Assembly: GCA_947626275.1 (NCBI GenBank)
Contig: CANQRL010000002.1
Location: 1-64,000 of the forward strand
Length of the DNA stretch: 64,000 nt
Source: an uncultured Bacilli bacterium
GTDB lineage: Bacteria; Bacillota_I; Bacilli_A; RF39; UBA660
Direction: 5' to 3'
The notes under the pieces are model-generated. The model was given only the letters and a program-made list of their open reading frames with translations. It was not told the DNA's origin and did not search any database. Shown here piece by piece: positions 35,003 to 45,115 of the stretch (the first letter of the stretch is position 1; every line of letters starts with the position of its first letter). The position numbers were made by a program, and so were the translations under genes.

Positions 35003-37471
35003 ATGAAAAAAGAATGGAAGATTTATGGGCTTACTACGATACTAGTATTTATTATTTTAGTTTTTTTATACACTCAATTAGATGCGTATTCCAATACGTT
35101 CTTTATCAGTGACGCTTATTCACAATATGCGGCTTTAATGACTAGATTAAGAGAAATCTTACTCGGTCACGAATCTCTTTTCTATTCTTTTGAAGGAGGG
35201 TTAGGGAGCAGTTTTTTAGGAACTTTTTTTTACTATTTATGTAGTCCCTTTAATCTCTTACTCATCTTCTTTAAAGATATAGAAAAATTCTTTTTGGTAA
35301 CTACTTTTTTAAAACTGTTGACTTGCTCTTTAACAGCCCTTTACTTCTTTCGATATCACTTTCGAGACAAGCCAAAAATATATGCGGTTGCGTTTTCTAC
35401 CTTCTATCTATTTATCGGATTTACCTCCCATTATTTTATCCACCTCATGTGGTTAGATAGTGTCTTAATTCTCCCTCTTTTATTAGTTGGGATTGATAAA
35501 TTTATCAAGGAGAAAAAGATTTTTCTCTACTTATTCGCTCTCCTTTATAGTATTATCACCAATTACTACTTTGGATTCATGAGTTGTCTTTTTTCTTTTC
35601 TCTACTTTTTCTACCAAGTCTTGATTACCTATTCTCTAAAAGAAGAGAAAAAGAAAATTTTAACGATAAGTCTTCAATATCTCCTTTTAACATTTTTAGG
35701 GGTTCTTACTACAGCCTTTGTCCTCTTAGAAGTTCTCCATGAGATTCCGGAATATGCTAGAGTGTCAACAGAAATGTTTGGTGGAGAAGCGTTCTCATTC
35801 CATGGTGGTATCATTTCTTTTTTAGAGAACTTTCTCATTTCTAATACCAACGACATTGAATTTTTAAATGCTGATGGCTTTTATCTTTATACGGGATTGT
35901 GTCCCATCCTCTTAATCGTTCTTTACTTTTTCAATTCTCACTTTTCTAAGAAGGAAAAGATTCTCACCCTGGCAATGATTGGAATTCTTTATCTATCCGT
36001 TTCCGGAAATTATTTTAACTATGCTTGGACAGCCTTTTCCAAGCCACAGTTTTTTAACGGAAGATTTACTTTTTTCTTCTCCTTCTTCTTTTTATACATC
36101 GCTTTTCAATCATTGATGAATTTATCCACATTAAAGAAAAAAGACTATCTACTTACCCTTTTATTATTTACCATTTTCTTCTTTGGATTCTACTTTAAAA
36201 CAGAAAAAACGTCTTTGATGTATATTAACTTAGCCGTTTTCCTCATCTATTGTTTCTTACTAAAAAACATCGATAGTCCCAAAATGTATATGCCTCTTGT
36301 ATTAGCTTCTTGTCTCATTCTAGAAGGTATTTCCAATACCCTTGTATCCACTTCTGATTATACCTATACCAAAAAAGAGGAATATCAAAATCAAAATTTA
36401 AAATACCAGTACATTACCAGTACGCTTTCAACCATCGATGACAGTTTTTACCGCGTCGAGACCAGTGAAACGGTTCCTTATAATGGTCCTATCTACTATG
36501 GATATAAAGGAATTGATGTATTTCTTTCTACTTTATCAAATTCCATGGCTGATTTCTTCTACGATATCGGATATGGAAGTGGTAGTACGAAAAAAAATAC
36601 GATTTCCTACTATAGTGGTAATGAAGTAATCGATTCTCTTCTAGGAATCAAATATCATGCCTTTTTAGGAGAAGAGCAAATTCCTACTTCTTATCAGTTA
36701 GTAGCATCCGCTACCATTGCGGACGAAGAAATTCAAATCTATGAAAATCCTTATGCACTTTCACTTGGATTTATGGTTTCTAATGATATTTTAGAAGTAG
36801 AAAAAGATTTAAATGCCTTGACGTACCAAAATAACATTTTTTCAGCTATGACAGGAGGAAAATATCAAATTTATGATTCTATTCCTCTCGAAAAAATAGA
36901 TCTAACTTATGAGTTTGATGATCAAAATAGAGGAAAAGTATGTTTTTATACAGCCATCAATAGTCAAAATGGGTATAGTAAATTTTCTCTTTATTTAAAT
37001 GATCTCTATTTACCAAAAAAGGAAGATTTTGAAATTGTTTGTACAGAAGAAATAGTCTCTAATCACAATCAATTACGATACGAAGATTTAAACGAATCCG
37101 AATATTTAGGAACGTTTGCTGCTCACTATTCTCACCACCAATTTGAAAAAGCCATAGAAGAATTAAAAGAACACGAATTGATGATAGAAGCTTATCGGGG
37201 GACCTATTTAAAAGGCTCTATCGAAGTGGATGATGATAAAACGCTTTTAGCAACCACGATTCCGTATGATTCTAACTGGCAGATTCTAGTAGATGGGAAA
37301 AAGAAAAAAGCTATCCCTCTTTTAGAAAATCTACTAGGTGTGAAATTGGAAAAAGGAAAACATACTATCGAGTTTCGTTACCAACCAAAGTATTTCTATC
37401 TTGGATTACTCATTAGTTTCATTTCTGCTATTATTCTTAAATTTCTCCATCAAAAAAAGGTTTTTGCTTAA
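35003..37471 (+). CDS. YfhO family polytopic membrane protein
   Basis: 822 residues. About a dozen transmembrane helices in residues 1-440, then an extracellular domain, with a last helix near the C-terminus (about 795-815). An N-terminal DAYSQY segment lies after the first helix, as in YfhO. YfhO-type proteins are GT-C-like transferases that glycosylate lipoteichoic acid or related polymers in Bacillus and Listeria relatives. Start behind GAGGTAG, extended -10 TGTTATAAT. Links functionally with the LtaS-type enzyme at 5.3 kb; that link is an inference. Confidence 0.85.
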   Translation: MKKEWKIYGLTTILVFIILVFLYTQLDAYSNTFFISDAYSQYAALMTRLREILLGHESLFYSFEGGLGSSFLGTFFYYLCSPFNLLLIFFKDIEKFFLVTTFLKLLTCSLTALYFFRYHFRDKPKIYAVAFSTFYLFIGFTSHYFIHLMWLDSVLILPLLLVGIDKFIKEKKIFLYLFALLYSIITNYYFGFMSCLFSFLYFFYQVLITYSLKEEKKKILTISLQYLLLTFLGVLTTAFVLLEVLHEIPEYARVSTEMFGGEAFSFHGGIISFLENFLISNTNDIEFLNADGFYLYTGLCPILLIVLYFFNSHFSKKEKILTLAMIGILYLSVSGNYFNYAWTAFSKPQFFNGRFTFFFSFFFLYIAFQSLMNLSTLKKKDYLLTLLLFTIFFFGFYFKTEKTSLMYINLAVFLIYCFLLKNIDSPKMYMPLVLASCLILEGISNTLVSTSDYTYTKKEEYQNQNLKYQYITSTLSTIDDSFYRVETSETVPYNGPIYYGYKGIDVFLSTLSNSMADFFYDIGYGSGSTKKNTISYYSGNEVIDSLLGIKYHAFLGEEQIPTSYQLVASATIADEEIQIYENPYALSLGFMVSNDILEVEKDLNALTYQNNIFSAMTGGKYQIYDSIPLEKIDLTYEFDDQNRGKVCFYTAINSQNGYSKFSLYLNDLYLPKKEDFEIVCTEEIVSNHNQLRYEDLNESEYLGTFAAHYSHHQFEKAIEELKEHELMIEAYRGTYLKGSIEVDDDKTLLATTIPYDSNWQILVDGKKKKAIPLLENLLGVKLEKGKHTIEFRYQPKYFYLGLLISFISAIILKFLHQKKVFA

Positions 37472-37482
37472 AACCTTTTTTT
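37453..37482. terminator. Bidirectional terminator
   Basis: AAAAAAGGTTTT-TGC-TTAAAACCTTTTTT, between the convergent YfhO and Ser/Asn-linker genes; it contains both stop codons. Confidence 0.85.
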
Positions 37483-38368
37483 ATTGTTTGCTATATTCTC
37501 CACTAGAAACAATATTGGATTCTACTGTTAATCCTTTTGTTGTTTTTGTAATCGTTGCATTTTGACCATCTCGACCTTGATAAGATAAGGTATCAGCTTG
37601 ATTAGAAACGGAAGTGACAAAAATACCATCTTTAGAACTAACAAATACAATGAAGTTATAACTATCACTCATTTCATTTAGAATAATCATATCGTCTCCC
37701 ATTTTATATACGCCATTCCAGCCATTCGTGGTAAATGGTGTTTTTGTCAATTCTAAGTTTAAATTGTGAAGTAGACTATCTTCATCATCAGAAGTAGCAA
37801 CTACCTTAATCCCGGTTGTTGTCTTCTCTATATGCAATGTTTCCTTTCTGTCAAAATCATCTTGATAGTCAATGGAATTTCCCTTTGGAAGATCTATGTC
37901 TGTACCCATATTTCTTACATATTCTCCATCGTTAACAGTAAGAGAAAAAGAAATAGAATCTAGACTACTATAGTAGAGCTCTAACGTATATCCTTGTCCA
38001 GTATATTGGCCTGCCCAGGAAAAATCTAGTTCTGTAGACTCCCCTTCATTTGTATTCGTATTACTATTCGTATTAGAATTACTGTTAGAAGATTCCTTTT
38101 CCTTGTTATCCCCTTTTAAAAATAAGAAATAACCAGCTACTAATAGAAGAACGATAACAAGAAGAACTCCTAAAATGATAGGTAATTTAGACTTTTTTTC
38201 TGGTTCTGGATTAATGAACACAGGAGGCTGTGTGTTAGTAGCGACTGGCTGTTGGGTAGGAACAGGGTTTGGATTCGCAATAGGGGTTGGTGTTACTCCC
38301 ATATTAGGAGTTGTATTGTTATTCTCAGGAGCATTAGGCATTGGATAATTTTGATTCATTTTTTTCAC
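37481..38368 (-). CDS. Membrane-anchored protein with Ser/Asn linker
   Basis: 295 residues. A Pro/Asn/Thr-rich cytoplasmic N-terminus (about 1-60), one transmembrane helix (about 62-84), a Ser/Asn/Thr linker (about 93-112) and a beta-rich extracellular domain (about 115-290) seen as two similar halves (SWAGQYTGQGYTLEL and GWNGVYKMGDDMII). No family recognised. It is 8 bp downstream of polC and may be read from the same transcript. Confidence 0.7.
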   Translation of the reverse strand: MKKMNQNYPMPNAPENNNTTPNMGVTPTPIANPNPVPTQQPVATNTQPPVFINPEPEKKSKLPIILGVLLVIVLLLVAGYFLFLKGDNKEKESSNSNSNTNSNTNTNEGESTELDFSWAGQYTGQGYTLELYYSSLDSISFSLTVNDGEYVRNMGTDIDLPKGNSIDYQDDFDRKETLHIEKTTTGIKVVATSDDEDSLLHNLNLELTKTPFTTNGWNGVYKMGDDMIILNEMSDSYNFIVFVSSKDGIFVTSVSNQADTLSYQGRDGQNATITKTTKGLTVESNIVSSGEYSKQ

Positions 38369-38376
38369 TTCTTTCT

Positions 38377-41300
38377 TTAAAATAAACTCATCTGGTTGGA
38401 TTCTTCCATACCAGCAAATATTCCTAGTGTTTTCATTTTATCAATTAATGTTCCTGAAACTTTCGCCCTTCTTTGAACATCTTCAACACTAAGGAAAGTA
38501 GATTTTTCTCTTTCCTCTACGATATTTTTAGCAACCGTATCCCCCAATCCATCAATCGCTGCAAAAGGTGGATAAATAGACTGGTCATCTCTAACTCCCC
38601 AAACTGTCGCATCACTGTGTTCCAAATCAACCGGCAAGAATTGAATTCCTCGAGCACTTGCTTCTAGACAAACCTTTAAACTTTCTAGTAACCCTAACTC
38701 TTTGTTAGTAGCTTCATACCCTTTATTTTGAATTTCCAGAATTTTACTTTTGATAGCATCATAGCCTTTTATCATCGATTCTACATCGACATCTGTTGCT
38801 TTACTCGTTAACCAAGACGCATAGAAGTAAACTGGCATATGTACTTTATACCAAGCAATTCTAAATGCACTCATAACATAGGCAGCTGCATGGGCTTTTG
38901 GGAACATGTACTTAATCTTTCCACAAGAATCGATAAACCATTTTTCAATTCCTGCCTGTTCCATTGTTTCTTTATGTCCTGCCCAGGTATCTGGTTCTTT
39001 TGAGGCTTTTCCCTTACGAACAAACTCCATAATTTTAAAAGCCTTAATTGGCGCTACTCCATGATACATTAAGTATACCATAATATCGTCACGACATCCA
39101 ATAACTTCTTTAAAAGGTACTACTTTATTTTTAATTAATTCTTGAGCGTTACCAAGCCATACATCGGTTCCATGAGAAAGACCAGATATTTTTACTAATT
39201 CAGCGAAAGTGGTAGGTTTTGTCTCCGCTACCATGGAAATGGTAAATGGCGTTCCAAACTCTGGAATTCCTAGCGTTCCTGTTTCGTTCATAATCTGTTC
39301 TGTTGTGACTCCCAATGCTTTGGTAGAGGTAAAGATACTCATCGTCTCTTTATCATCCATTGGAACCTTTAGAATATCGGTTCCGGTTAAATCTTGAATC
39401 ATACGTAATTGCGTAGGATCAGAATGCCCCAAAATATCTAGTTTTAATAAGTCTTGGTCGATGGCGTGATAATCAAAGTGGGTCGTACGCCAAGGACTCG
39501 TGACATCATCCGCTGGGAACTGGAATGGCGTAAAATCAGACACATCCATATAATCGGGAACAACAACAATTCCTCCAGGATGTTGACCCGTTGTTCTTTT
39601 AACCCCCGTACAACCAATAGCTAACCGTTCTATTTCTGCAGACCGCATTACTTTATTATGATCTTCACAGTATCCTTTAACAAATCCATAAGCCGTTTTA
39701 TCGGCAACCGTACCAATCGTTCCAGCTCGATAAACATTATCTACTCCGAATAATACTTTCGTATATTCATGAGCAGAAGCTTGGTTTAAATCAGAGAAAT
39801 TAAGGTCAATATCTGGTACTTTATCAGCGTTAAATCCAAGGAACGTCGCAAATGGCATATCTTGACCATCTTTGTACATTGGCTCCCCACAATTTGGACA
39901 TACCTTATCTGGTAAGTCAAAACCACTCGAATAATCCGCTCCTAAATCTTTTCCATTTTCATCTTGAAAAATACTCATCTTGCACTTTAGACAACGGTAG
40001 TGAGCAGGAAGTGGATTTACTTCCGTAATCCCCATCATTGTCGCAACAAAACTAGAACCGACAGAACCACGGGAACCAACTAAGTAACCATCGTCATTGG
40101 AATGCTTTACGAGACGTTGCGCAATTAAGTAGATAGGGTCAAACCCACCTCCAATAATTCCTCCTAGTTCCTTCGTCATTCGCTTATCTAATGATTGTTC
40201 ATTGCATTCTCCATCTTCTTCTTTCCAATTTTTGGTTAAATATTCACGGATTAATTTTTTGACGGCATCAAATCCCTGTAGTGTAGTCATATGAAGACGT
40301 TTGAATGCTTCAGATTCTAATTTTTCTTCTGCTAAGTCAGGATTTTCCAAGGCGACATTCTCCCGACAAATTTTATAGACGATATCTCCATAGAGTTCCT
40401 TCGCAATTCGTTCCTCAATATTATGAGGAAGAGGGTCTCCATACCACTCTGCTGCTTTGGTATAGACTAAATCAGTAACCACATGTGGACAGTCAAGATA
40501 AGAAGTTCCATCATCACTTTTTACCCTAGGAGAAAATGGAATTCCACCAGTATCAATGATAACTTCTATTTCACTTACCATATCTAAAACTTTATTGGTA
40601 TTGGTTACCACAATTTCATACGCTAAATCGTCTCCTAGAAAGCTGAAATCTTCTAGCATTTCTCGGGTAGTACGGAAATGTTGAGAGGGAATCGAAGTAA
40701 TCTCTGATTTTGCTAGTGGATGTCTTCCTCCACCAGGAACTTTTTGATTGACAATAATCTCTCGATAAATCTTGTCTCCTCTTTCAAAATGATGGACATC
40801 GCCTGTTGCGACAATGAGCTTTCCTGCTTCTTTGGTAGCGTTAACGATCTTCGTTATATGGCTTTTCAATTCCTCTTCGTTCTTAAAATCACTTGTTTGA
40901 ATCAAATGGCCATATACTTCTGGAGGTTGAACCTCTACATAATCATAGAAATTGATAATATTGGTAAGTTCTTCCCCTTCTTTACTACGCGCTTCCACAA
41001 ATACTTCTGATTCATAACAACCACTACCAATGAGTAGTCCTTCTCTTAACTCCTCTAATTTACTTCTTAGAATTCTAGGCGTTTTATATAAATAAACCGT
41101 ATTGGCAAGAGAAATGATTTTAAATAGATTTTTTAGTCCCTTTTTATCAACCGCAATCGCATTAAAATGAAAAGTACGACCAAATTTATAAATCTCATCC
41201 TTCGAAATCAACCTATCCAAATCGGTTATTTTCGTGAAATTTTGAGTCACTAATTTCTGAAGCATTTTATGAAATACTAAAGCCGTTCCTTCCGCATCGT

Positions 41301-43149
41301 AATCTGCTCTGTGGTGGGCATCTTCATCCCAAGGAACATTGTAACGTTTCACTAAGTGAGAAAGACCGTGACGAGAGTATCCTTGATCCAAAGTACGAGA
41401 TAGTTCTAACGTATCAATGACCGTATTGGTAAACTCTCCCAAACCATATTTTTTCATGGACATCTCAATAAAAGAAATATCAAATTTGGCATTGTGAGCA
41501 ACCATTGGAAGATCCCCTGTCCACGCTAAGAAACGTCTCGTAACTTCTTCCTCATTATCTTTCCCTTTTACCATTTCATCAGTAATACAGGTAAGTTCCG
41601 TAATTCTATCAGGGATATGACGACCTGGGTCAATCAATTCATCAAAACGGTCAATAATGTTTCCATCTTGAATCTTAACCGCACCGATTTCAATCATCTG
41701 ATCGCCACCAGCAGCATTAAAACCGGTCGTTTCTGTATCGAATACAACATAAGTTGTTCCCTCAATATCATAATCTCTTGGACGAACAACAATATTAACC
41801 GTATCATCAACAAGCGTTAACTCGGTTCCATACAAGCCTTTAAAGATAGGCGGATTTTTCGCTTTTTCTTTCGCTTCCTCTAATTCTTTAGCCAAATTCT
41901 CCTTTTCCGTTGAATCTTCTGTCTCCGCTAACTTCGCTTCTAATTCTTCTACATTAGCCTTTAACTTTTTACGAAGTCCTTTATTGTAGGAATTGATAAT
42001 TCCATAGACAATTGGAAAAGCTTGGCACCCATTGTGGTCCGTTACTGCTACTCCTCGATATCCCATATCCATCGTTCGACTGACAAGTTCACAAGTATGC
42101 TTTCCTAAATCCAATTTCGTAAGTCCATCCATCTGACTCATCATCGTATGGGCGTGGAGCTCTACTCTCTTAATAGGAGCATCATCAACCATCTCTTCTT
42201 TTTTATGGTCACTATAGTTAATGTCCATAATGCTGAACGTATCTTCGTTAGCAAATTTATCTTCTTTGACATTGCCTCTAAATTTATACCATTTTCCCTC
42301 TTTGAGACACTTTTTAATCCGTCCCCACTCTTCTTGTCCATTGACAAATATCTTGGCATAAATACTATCGGTATAATCGGTAATTTTCAAGGTGACAATG
42401 ATTAAATCGGTCTTGGTCTCACGAACATCGATTCCAAATAATTCAGCCTCTAAAGTAACTCCATTTGTCGGTCCTGAAATCGTATCTAACCTCGTCACAC
42501 TGGTATCAATCAATCTTCCTAGTACGACATCCGGATGATCTTCGGTTTCGATTTTCTTTGGTCGATAATTCTTTTTATAATTGTTGACAGGTTCTTGCGG
42601 AACATCTTTTTGTTCTAAGCGTGACTGCTCTACCACTACTTCTTGTTCTTCTTCTAATAGCGTTTCAGATTCTTCTTTCAAAATCGGATTAATACGACTA
42701 ATAGGATAACCAAAAGAACGAAAATCGGTAATGATTTTTTTCTCTAAACTGATTATTTTTTGTTCTTCCGCCGTATTATCTACCGGTATGATAAGCGTAT
42801 CCTCTTTCCACTCTACCGCACTATCTTGAAAAGACTCTAAGATAGGACATTTGGCACTGTAGCGATGCATTAAATAAGAAAAATACTCGGGAATACGAGA
42901 AGCATCTGGATTTTCTACCCGAAAAGCAACCCGAACACTTTCGATATCTGGAAAAGCATCTTTTAACTTATCGATAAATTCTTGAAAAATAGAAGGAGGT
43001 AAAACTTCTTTTATGCGAATAACAAAAGTATAGTGAGAGTGCGTATTATCCCCCACTATTTTTTCTATTTTGCCTTCCGTAAAATAGCTATTTTTGTCTT
43101 CTTCCCAAGAAAGTTGTTTTAATAAAGTTTGTAATTTATCTTCCAACAT
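38377..43149 (-). CDS. polC: DNA polymerase III PolC type
   Basis: 1590 residues, longer than B. subtilis PolC (1437). In order: N-terminal domain (1-200), OB fold (about 225-310), PHP domain starting RVELHAHTMMSQMDG near 333, a 40-residue Glu/Lys coiled-coil insertion (about 386-426) inside PHP, the DEDD exonuclease (VFDTETTGF near 470), the rest of PHP, a four-Cys zinc motif (CLKC...CPNC, about 1050-1085), the polymerase palm (PDIDLNFSD) and the C-terminal domain. Main replicative polymerase of low-GC Gram-positives. Start behind GAGGAGG. Confidence 0.96.
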   Translation of the reverse strand: MLEDKLQTLLKQLSWEEDKNSYFTEGKIEKIVGDNTHSHYTFVIRIKEVLPPSIFQEFIDKLKDAFPDIESVRVAFRVENPDASRIPEYFSYLMHRYSAKCPILESFQDSAVEWKEDTLIIPVDNTAEEQKIISLEKKIITDFRSFGYPISRINPILKEESETLLEEEQEVVVEQSRLEQKDVPQEPVNNYKKNYRPKKIETEDHPDVVLGRLIDTSVTRLDTISGPTNGVTLEAELFGIDVRETKTDLIIVTLKITDYTDSIYAKIFVNGQEEWGRIKKCLKEGKWYKFRGNVKEDKFANEDTFSIMDINYSDHKKEEMVDDAPIKRVELHAHTMMSQMDGLTKLDLGKHTCELVSRTMDMGYRGVAVTDHNGCQAFPIVYGIINSYNKGLRKKLKANVEELEAKLAETEDSTEKENLAKELEEAKEKAKNPPIFKGLYGTELTLVDDTVNIVVRPRDYDIEGTTYVVFDTETTGFNAAGGDQMIEIGAVKIQDGNIIDRFDELIDPGRHIPDRITELTCITDEMVKGKDNEEEVTRRFLAWTGDLPMVAHNAKFDISFIEMSMKKYGLGEFTNTVIDTLELSRTLDQGYSRHGLSHLVKRYNVPWDEDAHHRADYDAEGTALVFHKMLQKLVTQNFTKITDLDRLISKDEIYKFGRTFHFNAIAVDKKGLKNLFKIISLANTVYLYKTPRILRSKLEELREGLLIGSGCYESEVFVEARSKEGEELTNIINFYDYVEVQPPEVYGHLIQTSDFKNEEELKSHITKIVNATKEAGKLIVATGDVHHFERGDKIYREIIVNQKVPGGGRHPLAKSEITSIPSQHFRTTREMLEDFSFLGDDLAYEIVVTNTNKVLDMVSEIEVIIDTGGIPFSPRVKSDDGTSYLDCPHVVTDLVYTKAAEWYGDPLPHNIEERIAKELYGDIVYKICRENVALENPDLAEEKLESEAFKRLHMTTLQGFDAVKKLIREYLTKNWKEEDGECNEQSLDKRMTKELGGIIGGGFDPIYLIAQRLVKHSNDDGYLVGSRGSVGSSFVATMMGITEVNPLPAHYRCLKCKMSIFQDENGKDLGADYSSGFDLPDKVCPNCGEPMYKDGQDMPFATFLGFNADKVPDIDLNFSDLNQASAHEYTKVLFGVDNVYRAGTIGTVADKTAYGFVKGYCEDHNKVMRSAEIERLAIGCTGVKRTTGQHPGGIVVVPDYMDVSDFTPFQFPADDVTSPWRTTHFDYHAIDQDLLKLDILGHSDPTQLRMIQDLTGTDILKVPMDDKETMSIFTSTKALGVTTEQIMNETGTLGIPEFGTPFTISMVAETKPTTFAELVKISGLSHGTDVWLGNAQELIKNKVVPFKEVIGCRDDIMVYLMYHGVAPIKAFKIMEFVRKGKASKEPDTWAGHKETMEQAGIEKWFIDSCGKIKYMFPKAHAAAYVMSAFRIAWYKVHMPVYFYASWLTSKATDVDVESMIKGYDAIKSKILEIQNKGYEATNKELGLLESLKVCLEASARGIQFLPVDLEHSDATVWGVRDDQSIYPPFAAIDGLGDTVAKNIVEEREKSTFLSVEDVQRRAKVSGTLIDKMKTLGIFAGMEESNQMSLF

Positions 43150-43241
43150 ACGGCCTCCTCATCATCCATTTTATACGACATTCTATCCCTTTCATTATAT
43201 CATAAAAGTAGTCTCTCATTTTCAATATTTCACTCCTTTTC

Positions 43242-44474
43242 TCATATTTTTATTTCCTCCCCATCCTGAGGTAGATAGACGTTTTGAAAAAACTTGTGTG
43301 CATTTTCTTTTTTGGTGGTATGAATCGGAATGGTTATCTTCGGTTTGACAATTTCATTTAGCAGCTTCATCGTTTTTCTATCGGCATGACCAGACGTATG
43401 CAATGGAAGAACGGGAATTCCCATATTTTCGATTTCTTGTAAAAATTCTTTCATCTTCTCATCTTCTTGATAACCATCCCACATCGAATAAATCAAACAG
43501 GCATGGTGAAATTTATGCTTTTTGTGATAAAGAAATTGAATGTCTTTTAGCATGGATTGTTTTACCATCATACAAACTGGTTGATGAAAAGCCAAATTAG
43601 AACGATATTGCTCCAGAGGTTTCACATATTTTTCCTGAAAACTTTCCGGTTTACGATAGTACCTTGGGGAAATCCAAACAGATAATTGGGCATAATGTCT
43701 ATTAGGGCTAGGAATACTAGCGGGTAAATGAGAAGTAATTTGCGCTGTCCACAAATCTTCAATAAAATTCTTCTTCGTTTTTCTAGCTGCCTTATAAAAA
43801 CTAACAAGGCGATCAATATTGGTAGAAGACTGTAAAATTAAAATATCCTCGTATTGCTTAAAAATAGAAATAGCTTCTTCTTGTAAAGACTCTTCTTTTT
43901 GAGCAGAAACATCCTCTCTACTAAATGTAGTACCCTCCGTAATTAAACAATCTACCTCTCCTATTTGTTCTAGTGTTTTCCTAAAACTTTTACCAGTTCT
44001 CCCATGGCTTCGATAATCTCCCGTATGGAGAACTCTTTTACCATCACCCTCCACTAAAAACATCGTCGAATGAAAAGAGGAATGATCCACTAAATAAGGC
44101 GTAATCTTTAGATTTTGAATTGTGATAGCCTCTCCATAGGAAAAGTCAGTGACCGTTCGACGAATTCTTTCTTTTCCCATGAAATCCCCTGTTAAATGAT
44201 AAATCGTAGAAGCATATGGTTCTACATAAACAGGAATCTCTTCTTGAATGTATTCCACTAAACCAATATGATCTTCATGACTGTGCGTAATAAAAACGGC
44301 ATCATAAATAGGTTTTCCATCCGTTAATCCCTCTATCGCAATTGGTTCTTCTAAAGGGGAAGAAATACTAGATAATTCTCTTCCAAAATCGATTAAAATT
44401 CGTGCCTGATTCGTTGAAATCTCCGTCATGCAACCACCAATTTGATTCGTACCTTTTCGAATATTGACTTTCAT
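43242..44474 (-). CDS. RNase J-like metallo-beta-lactamase fold hydrolase
   Basis: 410 residues. The zinc motif HSHEDH is near residue 64. Beta-CASP and RMMBL regions follow, with LHTSGHADRKTMKLLNEIVKPKITIPIHT at about 358-388, the RNase J/CPSF-type ending. It is shorter than RNase J (about 555) and lacks the extra C-terminal domain. Likely an RNA-processing nuclease; substrate unknown. It is the last gene of a three-gene operon with the degenerate DnaB-like and KOW genes, 2 bp after the former. Confidence 0.85.
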   Translation of the reverse strand: MKVNIRKGTNQIGGCMTEISTNQARILIDFGRELSSISSPLEEPIAIEGLTDGKPIYDAVFITHSHEDHIGLVEYIQEEIPVYVEPYASTIYHLTGDFMGKERIRRTVTDFSYGEAITIQNLKITPYLVDHSSFHSTMFLVEGDGKRVLHTGDYRSHGRTGKSFRKTLEQIGEVDCLITEGTTFSREDVSAQKEESLQEEAISIFKQYEDILILQSSTNIDRLVSFYKAARKTKKNFIEDLWTAQITSHLPASIPSPNRHYAQLSVWISPRYYRKPESFQEKYVKPLEQYRSNLAFHQPVCMMVKQSMLKDIQFLYHKKHKFHHACLIYSMWDGYQEDEKMKEFLQEIENMGIPVLPLHTSGHADRKTMKLLNEIVKPKITIPIHTTKKENAHKFFQNVYLPQDGEEIKI

Positions 44475-44476
44475 AT

Positions 44477-45115
44477 CTACACTCCTATTCTCTCAAGCAA
44501 AATACATTTATCTTGTTTATTTTTTCGTTTTCCATAATAAAAGGAAATGGATGGACTTTGATACCGTTTTTGAAATTCTTGGATACGGGTTTGATCCCCT
44601 CCTAACAGAATCATTACCCGATGATTGCTAGCATATTGTTCTAACCTTTTCATAATCGTTTCTTTGTCATAATTCGATTCTAACACAAGATAATCAAAGT
44701 CATCGATGAGTAACAATTCAAAATCACTATCCTCTAATAAATAATCTACAATATCTTCTTTTAGAATTCCTTTTTGCGAAGACATTATCAAATGACTTCT
44801 TTGAATCCTCTCAATCGCCTTTATATAAGAATCTCTATCAATTTTTTCTTTTCTGTTTTTACTAATTCCTACATAAGGATAACGATAGAACTGAATCAGT
44901 TTATAATCGATACCAGATAGATATGATATTAATTTTTCACAGTAAAAATCACTTCGAATTCGAAAACTATAAAGAAAAATTTTGCGATTCTCATCAATCG
45001 CCCACTTTTGCAAAAGCGACACAATCAAAGGAATTTTAGTCTCTAACTTACATCCTATAAAGGTTAAAGGAAAAAGAATATCTAGGGAAGAACTAGGAAA
45101 CATGTTCTTCCCCAT
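44477..45115 (-). CDS. DnaB-like ATPase-fold protein with degenerate P-loop
   Basis: 212 residues. The order of elements resembles the RecA-fold of DnaB-type helicases: a P-loop-like strand and turn at the N-terminus, IFLYSFRIRS where DnaB has FSLEM, ELLLIDDFDYL as a Walker B-like strand, then VMILLGGDQTR near the sensor position. The P-loop reads GCKLETKI, without the GK(S/T), so ATP binding is doubtful. No family recognised with certainty. It overlaps the KOW gene by 23 bp and precedes the RNase J-like gene by 2 bp. Confidence 0.5.
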   Translation of the reverse strand: MGKNMFPSSSLDILFPLTFIGCKLETKIPLIVSLLQKWAIDENRKIFLYSFRIRSDFYCEKLISYLSGIDYKLIQFYRYPYVGISKNRKEKIDRDSYIKAIERIQRSHLIMSSQKGILKEDIVDYLLEDSDFELLLIDDFDYLVLESNYDKETIMKRLEQYASNHRVMILLGGDQTRIQEFQKRYQSPSISFYYGKRKNKQDKCILLERIGV

